Assembly (NCBI GenBank): GCA_035504175.1
Contig: DATJSJ010000075.1
Location: 1 to 34,449 of the forward strand
Origin: DATJSJ01 sp035504175
GTDB taxonomy: Bacteria > Pseudomonadota > Alphaproteobacteria > Acetobacterales > Acetobacteraceae
Length of the DNA: 34,449 bases
Direction: 5' to 3'
The notes under the pieces were generated by a model. The model saw nothing but the letters and a program-made list of their open reading frames with translations, had not been told where the DNA came from and ran no database searches. The position numbers and the translations under genes are program-made. Shown in pieces: positions 8,379-19,139 of the stretch (the first letter of the stretch is position 1; each line of letters begins with the position of its first letter).

Positions 8379-10127
8379 ATGTCGGGGGATGTCTCCGTCC
8401 GGGCGCGTCCGGCCAGTCTCGTGTTCGGCGTCGACGACCTGCCGCCGGCGCGCATGCTGCTGTTGCTGGGCGTGCAGTATGCGATTCTCGATGCGATCTA
8501 CCTCGTGCTGGTCGCGATCATCCTGCGGCACGCGCATGCCTCCGGCGCGGCACGGGTCAATGCGATGGGGATTGCCTGCGTCGCGGTCGCGATCGGGATC
8601 GCGCTGCAGGCGCTGCCGCGCGGGCCGGTCGGCTCCGGCTACCTGGCGCCGCCGGTGTTCTCGGCCACGTATCTCGGCCCCTCGGTGCTGGCGGCGCAGC
8701 TCGGCGGCATTCCGCTGGTGTGCGGCATGACGCTGTTCGCCGGCGTGGTCGAGGTCGCGGCGGGGCTGGTGCTCGACCGGCTGCGCATCATCGTCACGCC
8801 GGTGCTGAGCGGTCTCACCGTGTTCGTGGTCGGGCTGCAGCTCGGCATGGTCGGCATCGGCGAGACGCTGGACGTGGAGCATGAGCATCTCGCCGGCTAT
8901 CCGCTGCATCTCGCGGTCGCCTTCGGCACGCTCGCGATCGCGGTCGCGCTCAGCATCTGGGGCCGCGGCACGGTGCGGATGATGGGGACGATGATCGGCC
9001 TCGCCGCCGGCATGGCGGGTGCCGTGCCGGTCGGCTTGCTGTCGCCCGAGCGGGTCGCGGAGTTCGGCCGGGCAGGCTGGGTCGCGCTGCCGCACCCGAT
9101 CGGCGGAGTCGGTTTCAGCCTGGCTCTGGCGCCGGCCTTCGCCGCGGCGGCGATCGCCGCAGCGATGCGCACCGCCGGCGTGGTGACGACCTGCCAGCGG
9201 CTGAACGATGCCGACTGGCGACGGCCGGACATGGCGAACATCCGCAAGGGCGTTCTGGCGGACGGACTGGGCACGCTGATCGCCGGGGCGCTTGGCGCGC
9301 CGGGGATGAGCACGGCGCCGAGCCTGGTCGGCATTTCGTCGATCACCGGCGCGACCAGCCGGGCGATCGGCTTCGCCGCCGCGGCGGTGCTGTTCCTCGT
9401 CGCCTTCTCGCCGAAGATCGCGAGCCTGCTGCTGCTTGTGCCGCACGAGGTGGCGGGCGCGCTGCTCGTGTTCACCTCGTCCTTCATGATCACCGGCGGG
9501 ATGGAGATCATGCTGTCGCGCCGCGGCGACACGCGCACGGTGTACGTGATCGGGGTCGCGACGCTGCTGGCGCTCAGCCACCAGATCTACCCGAGCTATT
9601 ATCAGGACCTGCCGCGGGCGCTGCACAGCCTGGCGGGTAGCTCACTGGCACTGGGGCTGACGGCCGCGATCCTGCTCTCGCTGGTGTTCCGCATCGGCGC
9701 CGGCCAGCGCGCGAAGCTTCCATTCCGCACCGGCGTGCCGAGTTCGATCGAGGCCGCGGTCGCGGAACTGGGCAGCAAGACCGAAGCCTGGAAGATTCCC
9801 GGCGATCTCCGGCAGACCATGCTCGGCAATGTCGCCGAGGTGCTGCGCTATATCGAGCAGGCGCACGCCCATGCCGTGGGCGGCACGCTCGGCGCACGTT
9901 TCGATGGGGAGGAGCTTCGCGTTGCCGTCGCCTACGCGGGCGAGCGGATTGCGGCCCCGCCGACTCCGGTCGGCGCACGCGGGCCTGACGGGCCCGATGT
10001 GCTGGACAACGAGGAAGCGGCGGCGGTGATCGGGTTGCGCAACTTCCTGCGCGGCCTGGCTGCCGACCGTGCGGTGGTCCGGCGCCGGCGCGGCGTCGTG
10101 CGGGTGCAGCTTCGATCGGCCGCGTAG
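8379..10127 (+). CDS. NCS2-type nucleobase permease with C-terminal cytoplasmic domain
   Basis: A 582-residue membrane protein of the nucleobase-ascorbate (NCS2, xanthine/uracil) type. About 12-14 hydrophobic segments fill residues 25-440. The conserved region ADGLGTLIAGALGAPGMSTAP precedes the signature position, which here reads SLVGISSITG instead of the usual QNxGxxxxT(R/G). The acidic residue normally found in TM8 aligns with Arg in AAMRTAGVVTT. Residues 448-582 form an extra soluble domain with a FDGEELRVAVAYAGERI strand pattern and an EEAAAVIGLRNFLRGLAADR helix, resembling HATPase/anti-sigma-like folds; that is inference. The start is ATG 8379 with GGGGAGGG upstream. It diverges from the racemase-fold gene. 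Confidence 0.82.
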   Translation: MSGDVSVRARPASLVFGVDDLPPARMLLLLGVQYAILDAIYLVLVAIILRHAHASGAARVNAMGIACVAVAIGIALQALPRGPVGSGYLAPPVFSATYLGPSVLAAQLGGIPLVCGMTLFAGVVEVAAGLVLDRLRIIVTPVLSGLTVFVVGLQLGMVGIGETLDVEHEHLAGYPLHLAVAFGTLAIAVALSIWGRGTVRMMGTMIGLAAGMAGAVPVGLLSPERVAEFGRAGWVALPHPIGGVGFSLALAPAFAAAAIAAAMRTAGVVTTCQRLNDADWRRPDMANIRKGVLADGLGTLIAGALGAPGMSTAPSLVGISSITGATSRAIGFAAAAVLFLVAFSPKIASLLLLVPHEVAGALLVFTSSFMITGGMEIMLSRRGDTRTVYVIGVATLLALSHQIYPSYYQDLPRALHSLAGSSLALGLTAAILLSLVFRIGAGQRAKLPFRTGVPSSIEAAVAELGSKTEAWKIPGDLRQTMLGNVAEVLRYIEQAHAHAVGGTLGARFDGEELRVAVAYAGERIAAPPTPVGARGPDGPDVLDNEEAAAVIGLRNFLRGLAADRAVVRRRRGVVRVQLRSAA

Positions 10128-10144
10128 GCCGTGCGACGGCGCCG

Positions 10145-11338
10145 TTACGCCTGCAGCGCGGCGACCCCCGGCAGCGTCTTCCCTTCCAGCCATTCGAGGA
10201 ACGCGCCGCCCGCCGCCGAGACGTAGCTAAGCGTGTCGATCACCCCGGCGTGGCGCAACGCGGAGACCGTGTCGCCGCCGCCGGCGACACTGCGCAGCGT
10301 GCCCGCCTGCGTCGCCGCCGCCACGGCCCGCGCGAATTCGGTGGTGCCGGCATCGAAGGGCGGCGTCTCGAAGGCGCCGAGCGGGCCGTTCCAGACCAGG
10401 GTTTTCACCGCGCCGAGCCGCGCCGAGAGGTCGGCGACGGTTGCGGGGCCGACGTCGAGGATCATCTCGCCCGCCGGCACGGCGTCCAGTGCGACGGTCC
10501 GCGCCGCCGCACCAGGCTTGAACTCGGCCGCCACGACGAGGTCGCGCGGCAGCACGATCTCGCAGCCGCCGGCCCTGGCGCGCGCCATGACGTCGCTTGC
10601 GGTGTCGTGCATCTCCGCTTCCTGCAGCGACTTGCCGACCGCGATGCCCTGCGCCGCGAGGAAGGTGTTGGCCATGGCGCCGCCAATCACCAGCGCGTCG
10701 ACGCGGCCGATCAGGTTGCCGAGCAGCTCGAGCTTGGTCGAGACCTTGGCGCCACCGACCACCGCCATGACCGGCCGCACCGGATTGCCCAGCGCCGCGT
10801 CCAGCGCCTCCAGCTCCGCCTGCATCAGCCGCCCGGCATAGGCGGGGAGCAGATGCGCGACGCCTTCGGTGCTGGCATGGGCGCGGTGCGCTGCGGAGAA
10901 GGCGTCGTTGACGTAGAGATCGGCCAGCGCCGCGAGGCCTCTCGCCAGCTCCGGGTCGTTCTTCTCCTCGCCGGCGTAAAAGCGCGTGTTCTCCAGCACG
11001 GCGATGTCGCCATCGCCGAGCCGGTCCACCGCCTGCTGCGCCGGCACGCCGATGCAGTCCTCGGCGAAGACGACCTTCCGCCCCAGCACCTCGCCGAGCG
11101 CACGCGCGATCGGTTCGAGCGACATCTCCGGCACGCGCTTGCCCTTCGGCCGCTCGAAATGGCTGCACACGATCACCCGGGCGCCTTTCCCGGCGAGCTC
11201 GCTGATCGTCGGCGAGAGGCGTTCCAGCCGGGTGCGGTCGGTGATGCGCCCGTCGCGCACGGGGACGTTGAGGTCGGCGCGCAGCAGCACGCGCCGACCC
11301 GTCACCTCCAGCCCGTCGAGCGTGCGGAAGCCCGCCAT
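10145..11338 (-). CDS. pgk: phosphoglycerate kinase
   Basis: Transfers phosphate between 1,3-bisphosphoglycerate and ADP in glycolysis/gluconeogenesis. The protein has 397 residues, the usual length. The N-terminal RVLLRADLNVPVRDGRITD carries the 3-phosphoglycerate-binding pattern, the middle has VVGGAKVSTKLELLGNL, and the C-terminal nucleotide-binding loop is SVAGGGDTVSAL. It starts at ATG 11338, one base after the stop codon of gap, so it is the last gene of a tkt-gap-pgk operon. Its end lies 17 bp from the convergent permease gene, leaving little room for a terminator. Confidence 0.97.
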   Translation of the reverse strand: MAGFRTLDGLEVTGRRVLLRADLNVPVRDGRITDRTRLERLSPTISELAGKGARVIVCSHFERPKGKRVPEMSLEPIARALGEVLGRKVVFAEDCIGVPAQQAVDRLGDGDIAVLENTRFYAGEEKNDPELARGLAALADLYVNDAFSAAHRAHASTEGVAHLLPAYAGRLMQAELEALDAALGNPVRPVMAVVGGAKVSTKLELLGNLIGRVDALVIGGAMANTFLAAQGIAVGKSLQEAEMHDTASDVMARARAGGCEIVLPRDLVVAAEFKPGAAARTVALDAVPAGEMILDVGPATVADLSARLGAVKTLVWNGPLGAFETPPFDAGTTEFARAVAAATQAGTLRSVAGGGDTVSALRHAGVIDTLSYVSAAGGAFLEWLEGKTLPGVAALQA

Positions 11339-11339
11339 C

Positions 11340-12353
11340 TCACAGCCTGCCGAACAGTGCGGCGGTGTCGGCCATGCGGTTGGAGAAGCCCCATTCGTTG
11401 TCGTACCAGCCCATGACGCGGGCGAGCTGGCCGTCGATCACCTTGGTCTGCGGCGCATCGAAGCTGCAGGAGGCGGCGGCGTGATTGAAATCGGCGCTGA
11501 CCAGCGGCTCGGTGTTGTAGTCGAGAATGCCGCGCAGCTCGCCTTCCGAGGCCGCCTTCATCGCGGCGTTGATCTGCTCCGCGTCCGGCTGGCGCTCCAG
11601 CACGACGTCGAGGGAGACCAGCGAGACGTTCGGCGTCGGCACGCGGATCGCGGTGCCGTCGAGCTTGCCTTTCAGCTCGGGCAGCACCAGGCCGACGGCG
11701 CGGGCGGCGCCAGTCGAGGTCGGGATCATCGACATCGCCGCGGCGCGGGCGCGGTGCAGGTCCTTGTGCAGCGTGTCCACCGTGCGCTGGTCGCCGGTGT
11801 AGGAGTGGATGGTCACCATGTAGCCGCGCAGGATGCGGAAGTTCTCATGCAGTACCTTGGCCATGGGCGCCAGGCAGTTGGTTGTGCAGGAGGCATTCGA
11901 GATCACCTGCATGTCGCCGTTCAGCGTCTTTTCGTTGACGCCGTAGACGATGGTCGCGTCGACTCCGTCGGCCGGGGCGGAGATCAGCACGCGGCGGGCG
12001 CCGGCCTCGATCAGCGCCATCGCCTGCGCCTTCTTGGTGAAGCGCCCGGTGCATTCCAGCGCCACGTCGATGCCCTGATACGGGCATTTGTGCGGATCGG
12101 GCTCGGCGGAGACGCGGATCGGCCCGATGCGCCTGCCCTGGTGATGGATGCTGATGGTCTCGCCGGCGATCTCGACCTCGCCGGGGAAGCGGCCATGCAC
12201 GCTGTCGTAGCGGAACAGATGCGCGTTGGCTTCCACACTGCCGAGATCGTTGATCGCGACCGGCACGACGTCCTCGCGCCCGCTCTCCACGATCGCCCGC
12301 AGCACCAGCCGGCCGATCCGTCCGAATCCGTTGATGGCGACCTTCACGGCCAT
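11340..12353 (-). CDS. gap: type I glyceraldehyde-3-phosphate dehydrogenase
   Basis: NAD(P)-dependent oxidation of glyceraldehyde 3-phosphate to 1,3-bisphosphoglycerate. The 337-residue protein begins with the Rossmann motif INGFGRIGRL, has the catalytic Cys156 in SNASCTTNC and His183 in VTIHSYTGDQ, and ends with WYDNEWGFSNRM. The coenzyme loop AINDLGSVEANAHLFRYDSV is of the CbbG/bacterial type with ND after strand 2. The start is ATG 12353. The 102 bp before it contain a hairpin at 12386-12405. pgk follows with a one-base gap. Confidence 0.97.
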   Translation of the reverse strand: MAVKVAINGFGRIGRLVLRAIVESGREDVVPVAINDLGSVEANAHLFRYDSVHGRFPGEVEIAGETISIHHQGRRIGPIRVSAEPDPHKCPYQGIDVALECTGRFTKKAQAMALIEAGARRVLISAPADGVDATIVYGVNEKTLNGDMQVISNASCTTNCLAPMAKVLHENFRILRGYMVTIHSYTGDQRTVDTLHKDLHRARAAAMSMIPTSTGAARAVGLVLPELKGKLDGTAIRVPTPNVSLVSLDVVLERQPDAEQINAAMKAASEGELRGILDYNTEPLVSADFNHAAASCSFDAPQTKVIDGQLARVMGWYDNEWGFSNRMADTAALFGRL

Positions 12354-12385
12354 GATCCGACTCCCTCGCTTCGCGTCTTCCCCAA

Positions 12386-12405
12386 CCGCGGCGGCGCAGC
12401 CGCGG
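12386..12405 (-). other. Intercistronic hairpin between tkt and gap
   Basis: A seven-base perfect stem (CCGCGGC/GCCGCGG) with a six-base loop lies 33 bp upstream of the gap start codon and 50 bp after the tkt stop. There is no T-run, so it is more likely an RNA-stabilising or processing hairpin within the operon than a terminator. The role is inference. Confidence 0.4.
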
Positions 12406-12455
12406 CCTCAACCCCGCATCGTAGCCGGTTCATCCCCGGCGGCGATTGATCCTGG

Positions 12456-14498
<2,043 letters not shown>

Positions 14499-14549
14499 GC
14501 CTCCACCTGTCGGACAAGCCCCGCAGGCGCACCGGCCGGGGCGCCGAGG

Positions 14550-14579
14550 GCTATAGAACCCGGCTCGCCGCCGCGGCAA
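14550..14579 (-). promoter_or_regulatory. Candidate sigma-70 promoter of tkt-gap-pgk
   Basis: On the minus strand TTGCCG (14579-14574) and TATAGC (14555-14550) are separated by 18 bases, matching the -35 and -10 consensus at four of six positions each. The predicted start of transcription near 14543 would give a leader of about 45 nt before the tkt start codon. In such GC-rich DNA an A+T hexamer at this spacing is suggestive but not proof. Confidence 0.4.
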
Positions 14580-14701
14580 GGGGCACGCCAGGGTCGGCTT
14601 CGCGGCCGCTTGCGGCCGACCTGGCTTCCTGGCACGCCTGCCGACGCGCAAGGGGGACCGCCGATGAGGGCTGCCGCGGCCGCGGCCTGCCGCTGCCATC
14701 C

Positions 14702-15151
14702 ATGAGCGGTGAGCGAGCCTCGCGGCGGCGCGCCGTGCTGCTGCTGCTGCCGGCAGCACTGGCCGGCTGCAAGCTGATCGACCAGACCACCTTCCGCCCG
14801 GTGAAGAAGCCGCCGCCACCCCCGCCGCCGGCGCCGCCCGGGCCGCCGCCGGTGCCGCCGCTGCTCAGCATCCGCTTCTCCCGTCCCGGCATCGACTATG
14901 CCGGCGCGCTGCGCGACGCCGTGCAGGCGGCACGGTCGCGCAAGCCCGACGTGCATTTCGACGTGCAGTCGCTGGCGCCGGCCGGGCCGACGATCGACGC
15001 CCAGCTCGCGGCGCTGCAGGAGGCCAATCGCCGCGCCGGCGAGGTCGGCGCCGCGATCGTCCGGCTCGGCGTTGCCCCGGGTCAGGTGAGCCTCTCCGCG
15101 CGCGTCGAATCCGGGATTGCCGTGCCGGAGATCCGGGTTTACGTGCATTGA
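14702..15151 (+). CDS. Proline-rich lipoprotein of unknown function
   Basis: A 149-residue protein that I do not recognise. The N-terminus is a lipoprotein signal: a basic start (SGERASRRRA), a hydrophobic run and a lipobox LAGC with the lipidated cysteine near residue 23. Next comes a linker with a run of seven prolines and further Pro-rich sequence, typical of a tether from the membrane. The C-terminal domain of about 100 residues (ISIR-like LLSIRFSRPGIDYAGAL to IRVYVH) looks like a small alpha/beta periplasmic domain. The start is ATG 14702. It diverges from tkt and lies 75 bp before hemA on the same strand. Confidence 0.75.
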   Translation: MSGERASRRRAVLLLLPAALAGCKLIDQTTFRPVKKPPPPPPPAPPGPPPVPPLLSIRFSRPGIDYAGALRDAVQAARSRKPDVHFDVQSLAPAGPTIDAQLAALQEANRRAGEVGAAIVRLGVAPGQVSLSARVESGIAVPEIRVYVH

Positions 15152-15226
15152 GCCGAGTCGCCGTCGCGGCGCAGTGGATCGTTTTCGACTAGCATTCCGC
15201 ACCGGGAAAGCCATAAGTCCGGGATC

Positions 15227-16456
15227 ATGCACCCGTTCCACGAGGTCTGCCGCAGCGCCCTGGCGGATATCCGCGCCCAGGGCCGCTACCGCCGCTTCAC
15301 CCCGCTCGACAAGCAGGCCGGCCGCTTTCCGCGCTATCGCATGGAGACGGAGGAAGGGTCGCGCGAGGTCCTGGTCTGGTCGTCCAACGACTATCTCGGC
15401 ATGGGCACCGAGCCCGCGGTGATCGAGGCGGCCGTCGCCGCCGCCCGCGAGCACGGCGCGGGCGCCGGCGGCACGCGCAACATCGCCGGCACCACCCCGC
15501 TGCACGCGGCGCTCGAGGCCGAGCTCGCCGATCTGCACGGCAAGGACGCGGCGCTGCTGTTCGTCTCCGGCTACGTCTCCAACCAGGCCGCACTCTCGAC
15601 CATGCTGCTGAGCCTGCCCGGCTGGCACGTCTTCTCCGACGCGAAGAACCACGCCTCGATGATCGCCGGGATCAAGGGCCCGCCGAAGGGTCCGGCCGGC
15701 GTCACCACGCACGTCTTCGCGCACAACGATCTCGCCGATCTGGAGGCGAAGCTGCGCGCAGCGCCGTCCGAGGCGCCGAAGCTGATCGCCTTCGAGAGCG
15801 TCTATTCGATGGACGCCGACATCGCCCCGATCGGCGCGATCTGCGACCTGGCCGAGCGCCACGGTGCGATGACCTATCTCGACGAGGTGCATGCGGTCGG
15901 GATGTACGGTCCGGGCGGCGGCGGCGTCGCGGAACGGGATGGGGTTTCGCATCGGCTCGACATCATCGAGGGCACGCTCGCCAAGGCGTTCGGCGTGCAT
16001 GGCGGCTATGTCACCGGCCGCGTCGAGGTGGTCGATTTCCTGCGCTCCTCGGCCAGCGGCTTCATCTTCACCACGTCGCTGCCGCCGATGGTCGTGGCGG
16101 CGGCGCTGGAGAGCGTGCGGCGCGTGCGGCGCGATGCGGGACGCCGGGCGGCGCTGTTCGAGCGGGCGGAGACGCTGAAGCGGCGGCTGGACGCGGCCGG
16201 CCTGCCGCACATGCCGTCGGTCAGCCACATCGTGCCGCTGTTCGTCGGCGACGCGGCGCGATGCACCGCGATCAGCCGCCGGCTGCTGGACGAGTTCTCG
16301 ATCTACGCGACGCCGATCAACTACCCGACGGTGCCGCGCGGCACCGAGCGGCTGCGGCTGACGCCGACGCCGTTCCATAGCGACGCGATGATGGATGAGC
16401 TGATCGCGGCGTTGCAGGCGGTGATGGCGCCGGTTGAGGCGGTGGAGATGGCGTAA
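15227..16456 (+). CDS. hemA: 5-aminolevulinate synthase
   Basis: PLP enzyme condensing succinyl-CoA and glycine to 5-aminolevulinate, the first step of tetrapyrrole synthesis in alphaproteobacteria. The protein has 409 residues, the usual length. Diagnostic stretches are WSSNDYLGMG, GAGAGGTRNIAGT, the aspartate-containing YLDEVHAVGMYG and the PLP lysine Lys253 in EGTLAKAFGVHGGY. The motif PTVPRGTERLRLTPTP near the C-terminus separates ALAS from the related KBL and BioF enzymes. The start ATG 15227 is the first in the frame. It is followed by hairpin repeat C. Confidence 0.95.
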   Translation: MHPFHEVCRSALADIRAQGRYRRFTPLDKQAGRFPRYRMETEEGSREVLVWSSNDYLGMGTEPAVIEAAVAAAREHGAGAGGTRNIAGTTPLHAALEAELADLHGKDAALLFVSGYVSNQAALSTMLLSLPGWHVFSDAKNHASMIAGIKGPPKGPAGVTTHVFAHNDLADLEAKLRAAPSEAPKLIAFESVYSMDADIAPIGAICDLAERHGAMTYLDEVHAVGMYGPGGGGVAERDGVSHRLDIIEGTLAKAFGVHGGYVTGRVEVVDFLRSSASGFIFTTSLPPMVVAAALESVRRVRRDAGRRAALFERAETLKRRLDAAGLPHMPSVSHIVPLFVGDAARCTAISRRLLDEFSIYATPINYPTVPRGTERLRLTPTPFHSDAMMDELIAALQAVMAPVEAVEMA

Positions 16457-16606
16457 GAAGGCCTGGGGCTCTGCCCCATCGGACCGCTCTGCGGCCCGAT
16501 CCCGTGGGCGCGAGCGCCCCCAGACCCGCATGACTTTAAGTGAAAGGGGTGCAGGGGACGACTGTCCCCTGCCGGGGTGCAGGGGCGGAGCCCCTGGCCT
16601 TCCTTC
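16457..16606. repeat. Intergenic hairpin repeat, copy C (hemA-scsC-like)
   Basis: The space between the convergent hemA and thiol-oxidoreductase genes is a chain of hairpins: 16464-16478 (TGGGGC/GCCCCA), about 16478-16500 (ATCGG..CCGAT), 16506-16519 (GGGCG/CGCCC), 16552-16571 (CAGGGGAC/GTCCCCTG) and 16580-16596 (CAGGGGC/GCCCCTG). It shares the flanking GAAGGCC and the linker around CATGACTT with copy A and the hairpin types with copy B. It may act as a two-way terminator. Confidence 0.8.
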
Positions 16607-17377
16607 TCAGCCTTGCCCCTTCCTCGCCGCCGCCACCTCCTGGCGCAGTTCATCCAGCGTCACCGCCCCGGGAATCAGCTTGTCCCCAACGATGAGTGCC
16701 GGCGTGCCCTCGATGTGCAGGCTCTCCGCCAGCGCGATATTGCCGCGCAGCTGCGAGCGGATCGACGGGTCCTGCATGTCGCGCAGCAGCCTGGCTCCGT
16801 CGAGCCCGAGCCCGTCCGCGATACGCCGGATGCTGTCCTTGGTCGACGGGGCGCTGTCGGTCATCAGCGCTTCCTGCAGCCGCAGATACCCGCCCTGGCG
16901 CTGCGCCGCGAGGAGCGCGCTGGATTCGAGCTGGCTCACCGGTCCGAGCACCGGCAGGTCCTTGTAGACGAGGCGCAGATGCGGGTCGCTCTGCAGCAGC
17001 GCCTGCATCTCCGGCAGCATGCGCCGGCAATACGGGCAGCGCGTGTCGTAGAATTCGACGATCGTCACGTCGCCCTTGGGATTGCCGGCGACCGGATCGG
17101 CCGGGTCGGCAAACAGGCGGGCATGCGAGGCGACGAGGGCACTTTCGGTCGCCGCCTGCTGGCGCGCCGCCTCATCCGCCTGGAGCGCCGTCACCGCATC
17201 GCGCAGGATCGACGGGTCGGATTTCAGCGCCTGGCGCAGGATCTGCACGATCTCGGCGCGCTGTGCCGGGGTGAACTGGTCGGCGCGGGCCGCGAACGGC
17301 AGACAGGCGAACAGGGTCAGCGCCACCGCAGCCAGGCGGGCACATGCTCGGAACGGTGGCAGGGTCGGGCGGGTCAT
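16607..17377 (-). CDS. DsbA/ScsC-like periplasmic thiol-disulfide oxidoreductase
   Basis: A 256-residue exported protein of the thioredoxin/DsbA superfamily. A signal peptide (basic start, hydrophobic core ending AARA) is followed by a helical N-terminal extension of about 50 residues (AQRAEIVQILRQALKSDPSI) like the oligomerising stalk of ScsC proteins. The redox site is CPYC at residues 114-117 after VEFYDTR, and the cis-proline loop is EGTPALIVG. It probably oxidises or isomerises disulfides in the periplasm. The start ATG 17377 has GAGGAGGAG upstream and is preferred over an in-frame GTG or ATG further out. It diverges from the GGT-like gene. Confidence 0.9.
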   Translation of the reverse strand: MTRPTLPPFRACARLAAVALTLFACLPFAARADQFTPAQRAEIVQILRQALKSDPSILRDAVTALQADEAARQQAATESALVASHARLFADPADPVAGNPKGDVTIVEFYDTRCPYCRRMLPEMQALLQSDPHLRLVYKDLPVLGPVSQLESSALLAAQRQGGYLRLQEALMTDSAPSTKDSIRRIADGLGLDGARLLRDMQDPSIRSQLRGNIALAESLHIEGTPALIVGDKLIPGAVTLDELRQEVAAARKGQG

Positions 17378-17479
17378 CTCTCCTCCTCTGGCCGGCGCGC
17401 ATGGCGTTGCCGGCACCGGTGAAGCCGTCTATGGCGGGTCGCTCGAGGGCAGTGACGCGGGCGGTTCCGCTCCAGCCGG

Positions 17480-19066
17480 TTGCAACAGGGGGTGGCGTCG
17501 GTGCGTAGCTTGGTCTCGGTCGCAGCAGGCCCTCGCCCGTCCGTCGGACCGGATCCGCAGCCGGGTGCGGCACCGGCGAGCGGCGCACGGGACGTCGCCC
17601 GCATCCTACGCCAGGACGCGCGGGCCCGATACGCCGCGGGCACGCGGGCGCGGCGCCGGGCGGTGGTCGCGGTGGCGACGGCGTTGGCGTTGGCGGGGTG
17701 CCAGACGCTGGATTCGATCTCGCGCGTGATCGGCTCGCCGGAGGCGGGCCCCACCGGCGAGAAGCACCTGGCCGGGTTCATCGGCGGCGTGGTGGCCGAC
17801 GAGCCGCGCGCCGCGGTGATCGGCCGCGACGTGCTGGCCGCGGGCGGCACCGCGGCGGATGCGGCCGTGGCCGTCGGCTTCGCACTGGCCGTGACCTTGC
17901 CTTCGCGTGCCTCGCTCGGGGCCGGCGGCGCGTGCCTCGTCTATCAGCCCTCGCACCGCGGGCCGGGCCATGGTGTGCCGGAGGCGATCCTGTTCACCTC
18001 GGCGCCGGGGGAGTCCGGCGGCGACCGGCCGGCGGCGCTGCCGATGCTGGCGCGCGGACTTTACCTGCTGCACGACCGCTACGGCCTGCGGCCGTTCGAG
18101 ACGCTGGTGCAGCCGGCCGAGGATCTGGCGCGCTTCGGCGTCCCCGCGCCGCGCGCGCTGGTGCGCGACCTGGACACCGTGGGCGCGCCGCTGCTGGCCG
18201 ATCCCGCTGCCGCCGCGGTGTTCGCGCCGCACGGAACGATGCTGACCGAGGGGGCCGAGCTGCGGCAGCCCGATCTCGGCGGCACGCTGGCGCAGATCCG
18301 CACCGCCGGGGTGGGGGACCTTTATCAGGGCCTGCTCGCGCAGCGCCTCGTGCAAGCGAGCATCACGGCCGGCGGCCCGATGAGCGCGGCCCAGTTGCGC
18401 GCGGCGCTGCCGCAGGTGGCGGTGCCGCTGATCCTGCCGGCCGGCCGACGCTACAGCGCCGCCTTCCTGCCGCCGCCCGCGGATGGCGGCCTCGCCGCGG
18501 CGGCCGCCTTTGCGGTGCTGGAGCGCAGCCCCGCTTCGGTGCAGGCGGCGGATGCGCGGGCGATGGCGGTCGCCGCGCGCTGGCGTGCCGGCAGCGGCGG
18601 CAACCCGATGGCGCTGGTCTCGACCGAGCTGCCGGCCGGCAGCCTGCCGGCACTGCCGGCCTCCACCAGTTTCGCGACCCTCGACCGCACCGGCATGGCG
18701 GTCGCGTGCAGCCTCAGCATGAACAATCTGTTCGGCACCGGGCGCATTGCGCCTGGCACCGGCATCCTGCTCGCCGCCTCGCCGGGCGACGTGCCGCTGC
18801 CGCTGCTGGCCGCCGGGATTGCCTGGGACCCGGAGGATCGGGCGTTTCGTGCCGAGGCGGCCGGCTCCGGCCAGGAGGGGGCGCCGCTGGCGGTGGCGGT
18901 CGGGCTGGAGAACGCGCTGCGCAGCCGATCGCCGATGCCTGCGCCGGTGCCGGATCCAGGACGCGTCAACATGATCGCCTGCTATCGTGGCTTGCCGGGC
19001 AGCAGCACCTCCTGCGGCTGGGTTTCCGACCCGCGCAATGCCGGTTTCGCGGTGGGCGGAAGCTGA
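17480..19066 (+). CDS. Gamma-glutamyltransferase-like lipoprotein, nucleophile motif changed
   Basis: A protein of up to 528 residues with the layout of the gamma-glutamyltransferase (Ntn-hydrolase) family: RDVLAAGGTAADAAVAVGFAL near the N-terminus and SLSMNNLFGTGRIAPGTGILL in the second half. A hydrophobic run ending LALAGC near residue 74 is a lipobox, so the protein should be a lipoprotein; the real start is uncertain (TTG 17480, or GTG 17501 with GGGGGTGG upstream). At the autoprocessing site, where the family has TTHYS, this protein has STSFA (Ser395-Thr396-Ser397). The PLSSM oxyanion motif and the late GSPGG motif are not found. Activity is thus uncertain. The aminotransferase gene follows closely. 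Confidence 0.75.
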   Translation: MQQGVASVRSLVSVAAGPRPSVGPDPQPGAAPASGARDVARILRQDARARYAAGTRARRRAVVAVATALALAGCQTLDSISRVIGSPEAGPTGEKHLAGFIGGVVADEPRAAVIGRDVLAAGGTAADAAVAVGFALAVTLPSRASLGAGGACLVYQPSHRGPGHGVPEAILFTSAPGESGGDRPAALPMLARGLYLLHDRYGLRPFETLVQPAEDLARFGVPAPRALVRDLDTVGAPLLADPAAAAVFAPHGTMLTEGAELRQPDLGGTLAQIRTAGVGDLYQGLLAQRLVQASITAGGPMSAAQLRAALPQVAVPLILPAGRRYSAAFLPPPADGGLAAAAAFAVLERSPASVQAADARAMAVAARWRAGSGGNPMALVSTELPAGSLPALPASTSFATLDRTGMAVACSLSMNNLFGTGRIAPGTGILLAASPGDVPLPLLAAGIAWDPEDRAFRAEAAGSGQEGAPLAVAVGLENALRSRSPMPAPVPDPGRVNMIACYRGLPGSSTSCGWVSDPRNAGFAVGGS

Positions 19067-19139
19067 GCGGCGATGCGCGACGCGGGCGGAGCGGCGATCG
19101 CTCTCGCAGCCGGCTGGGGCCGGTGAGGGCCAGGCGCGC

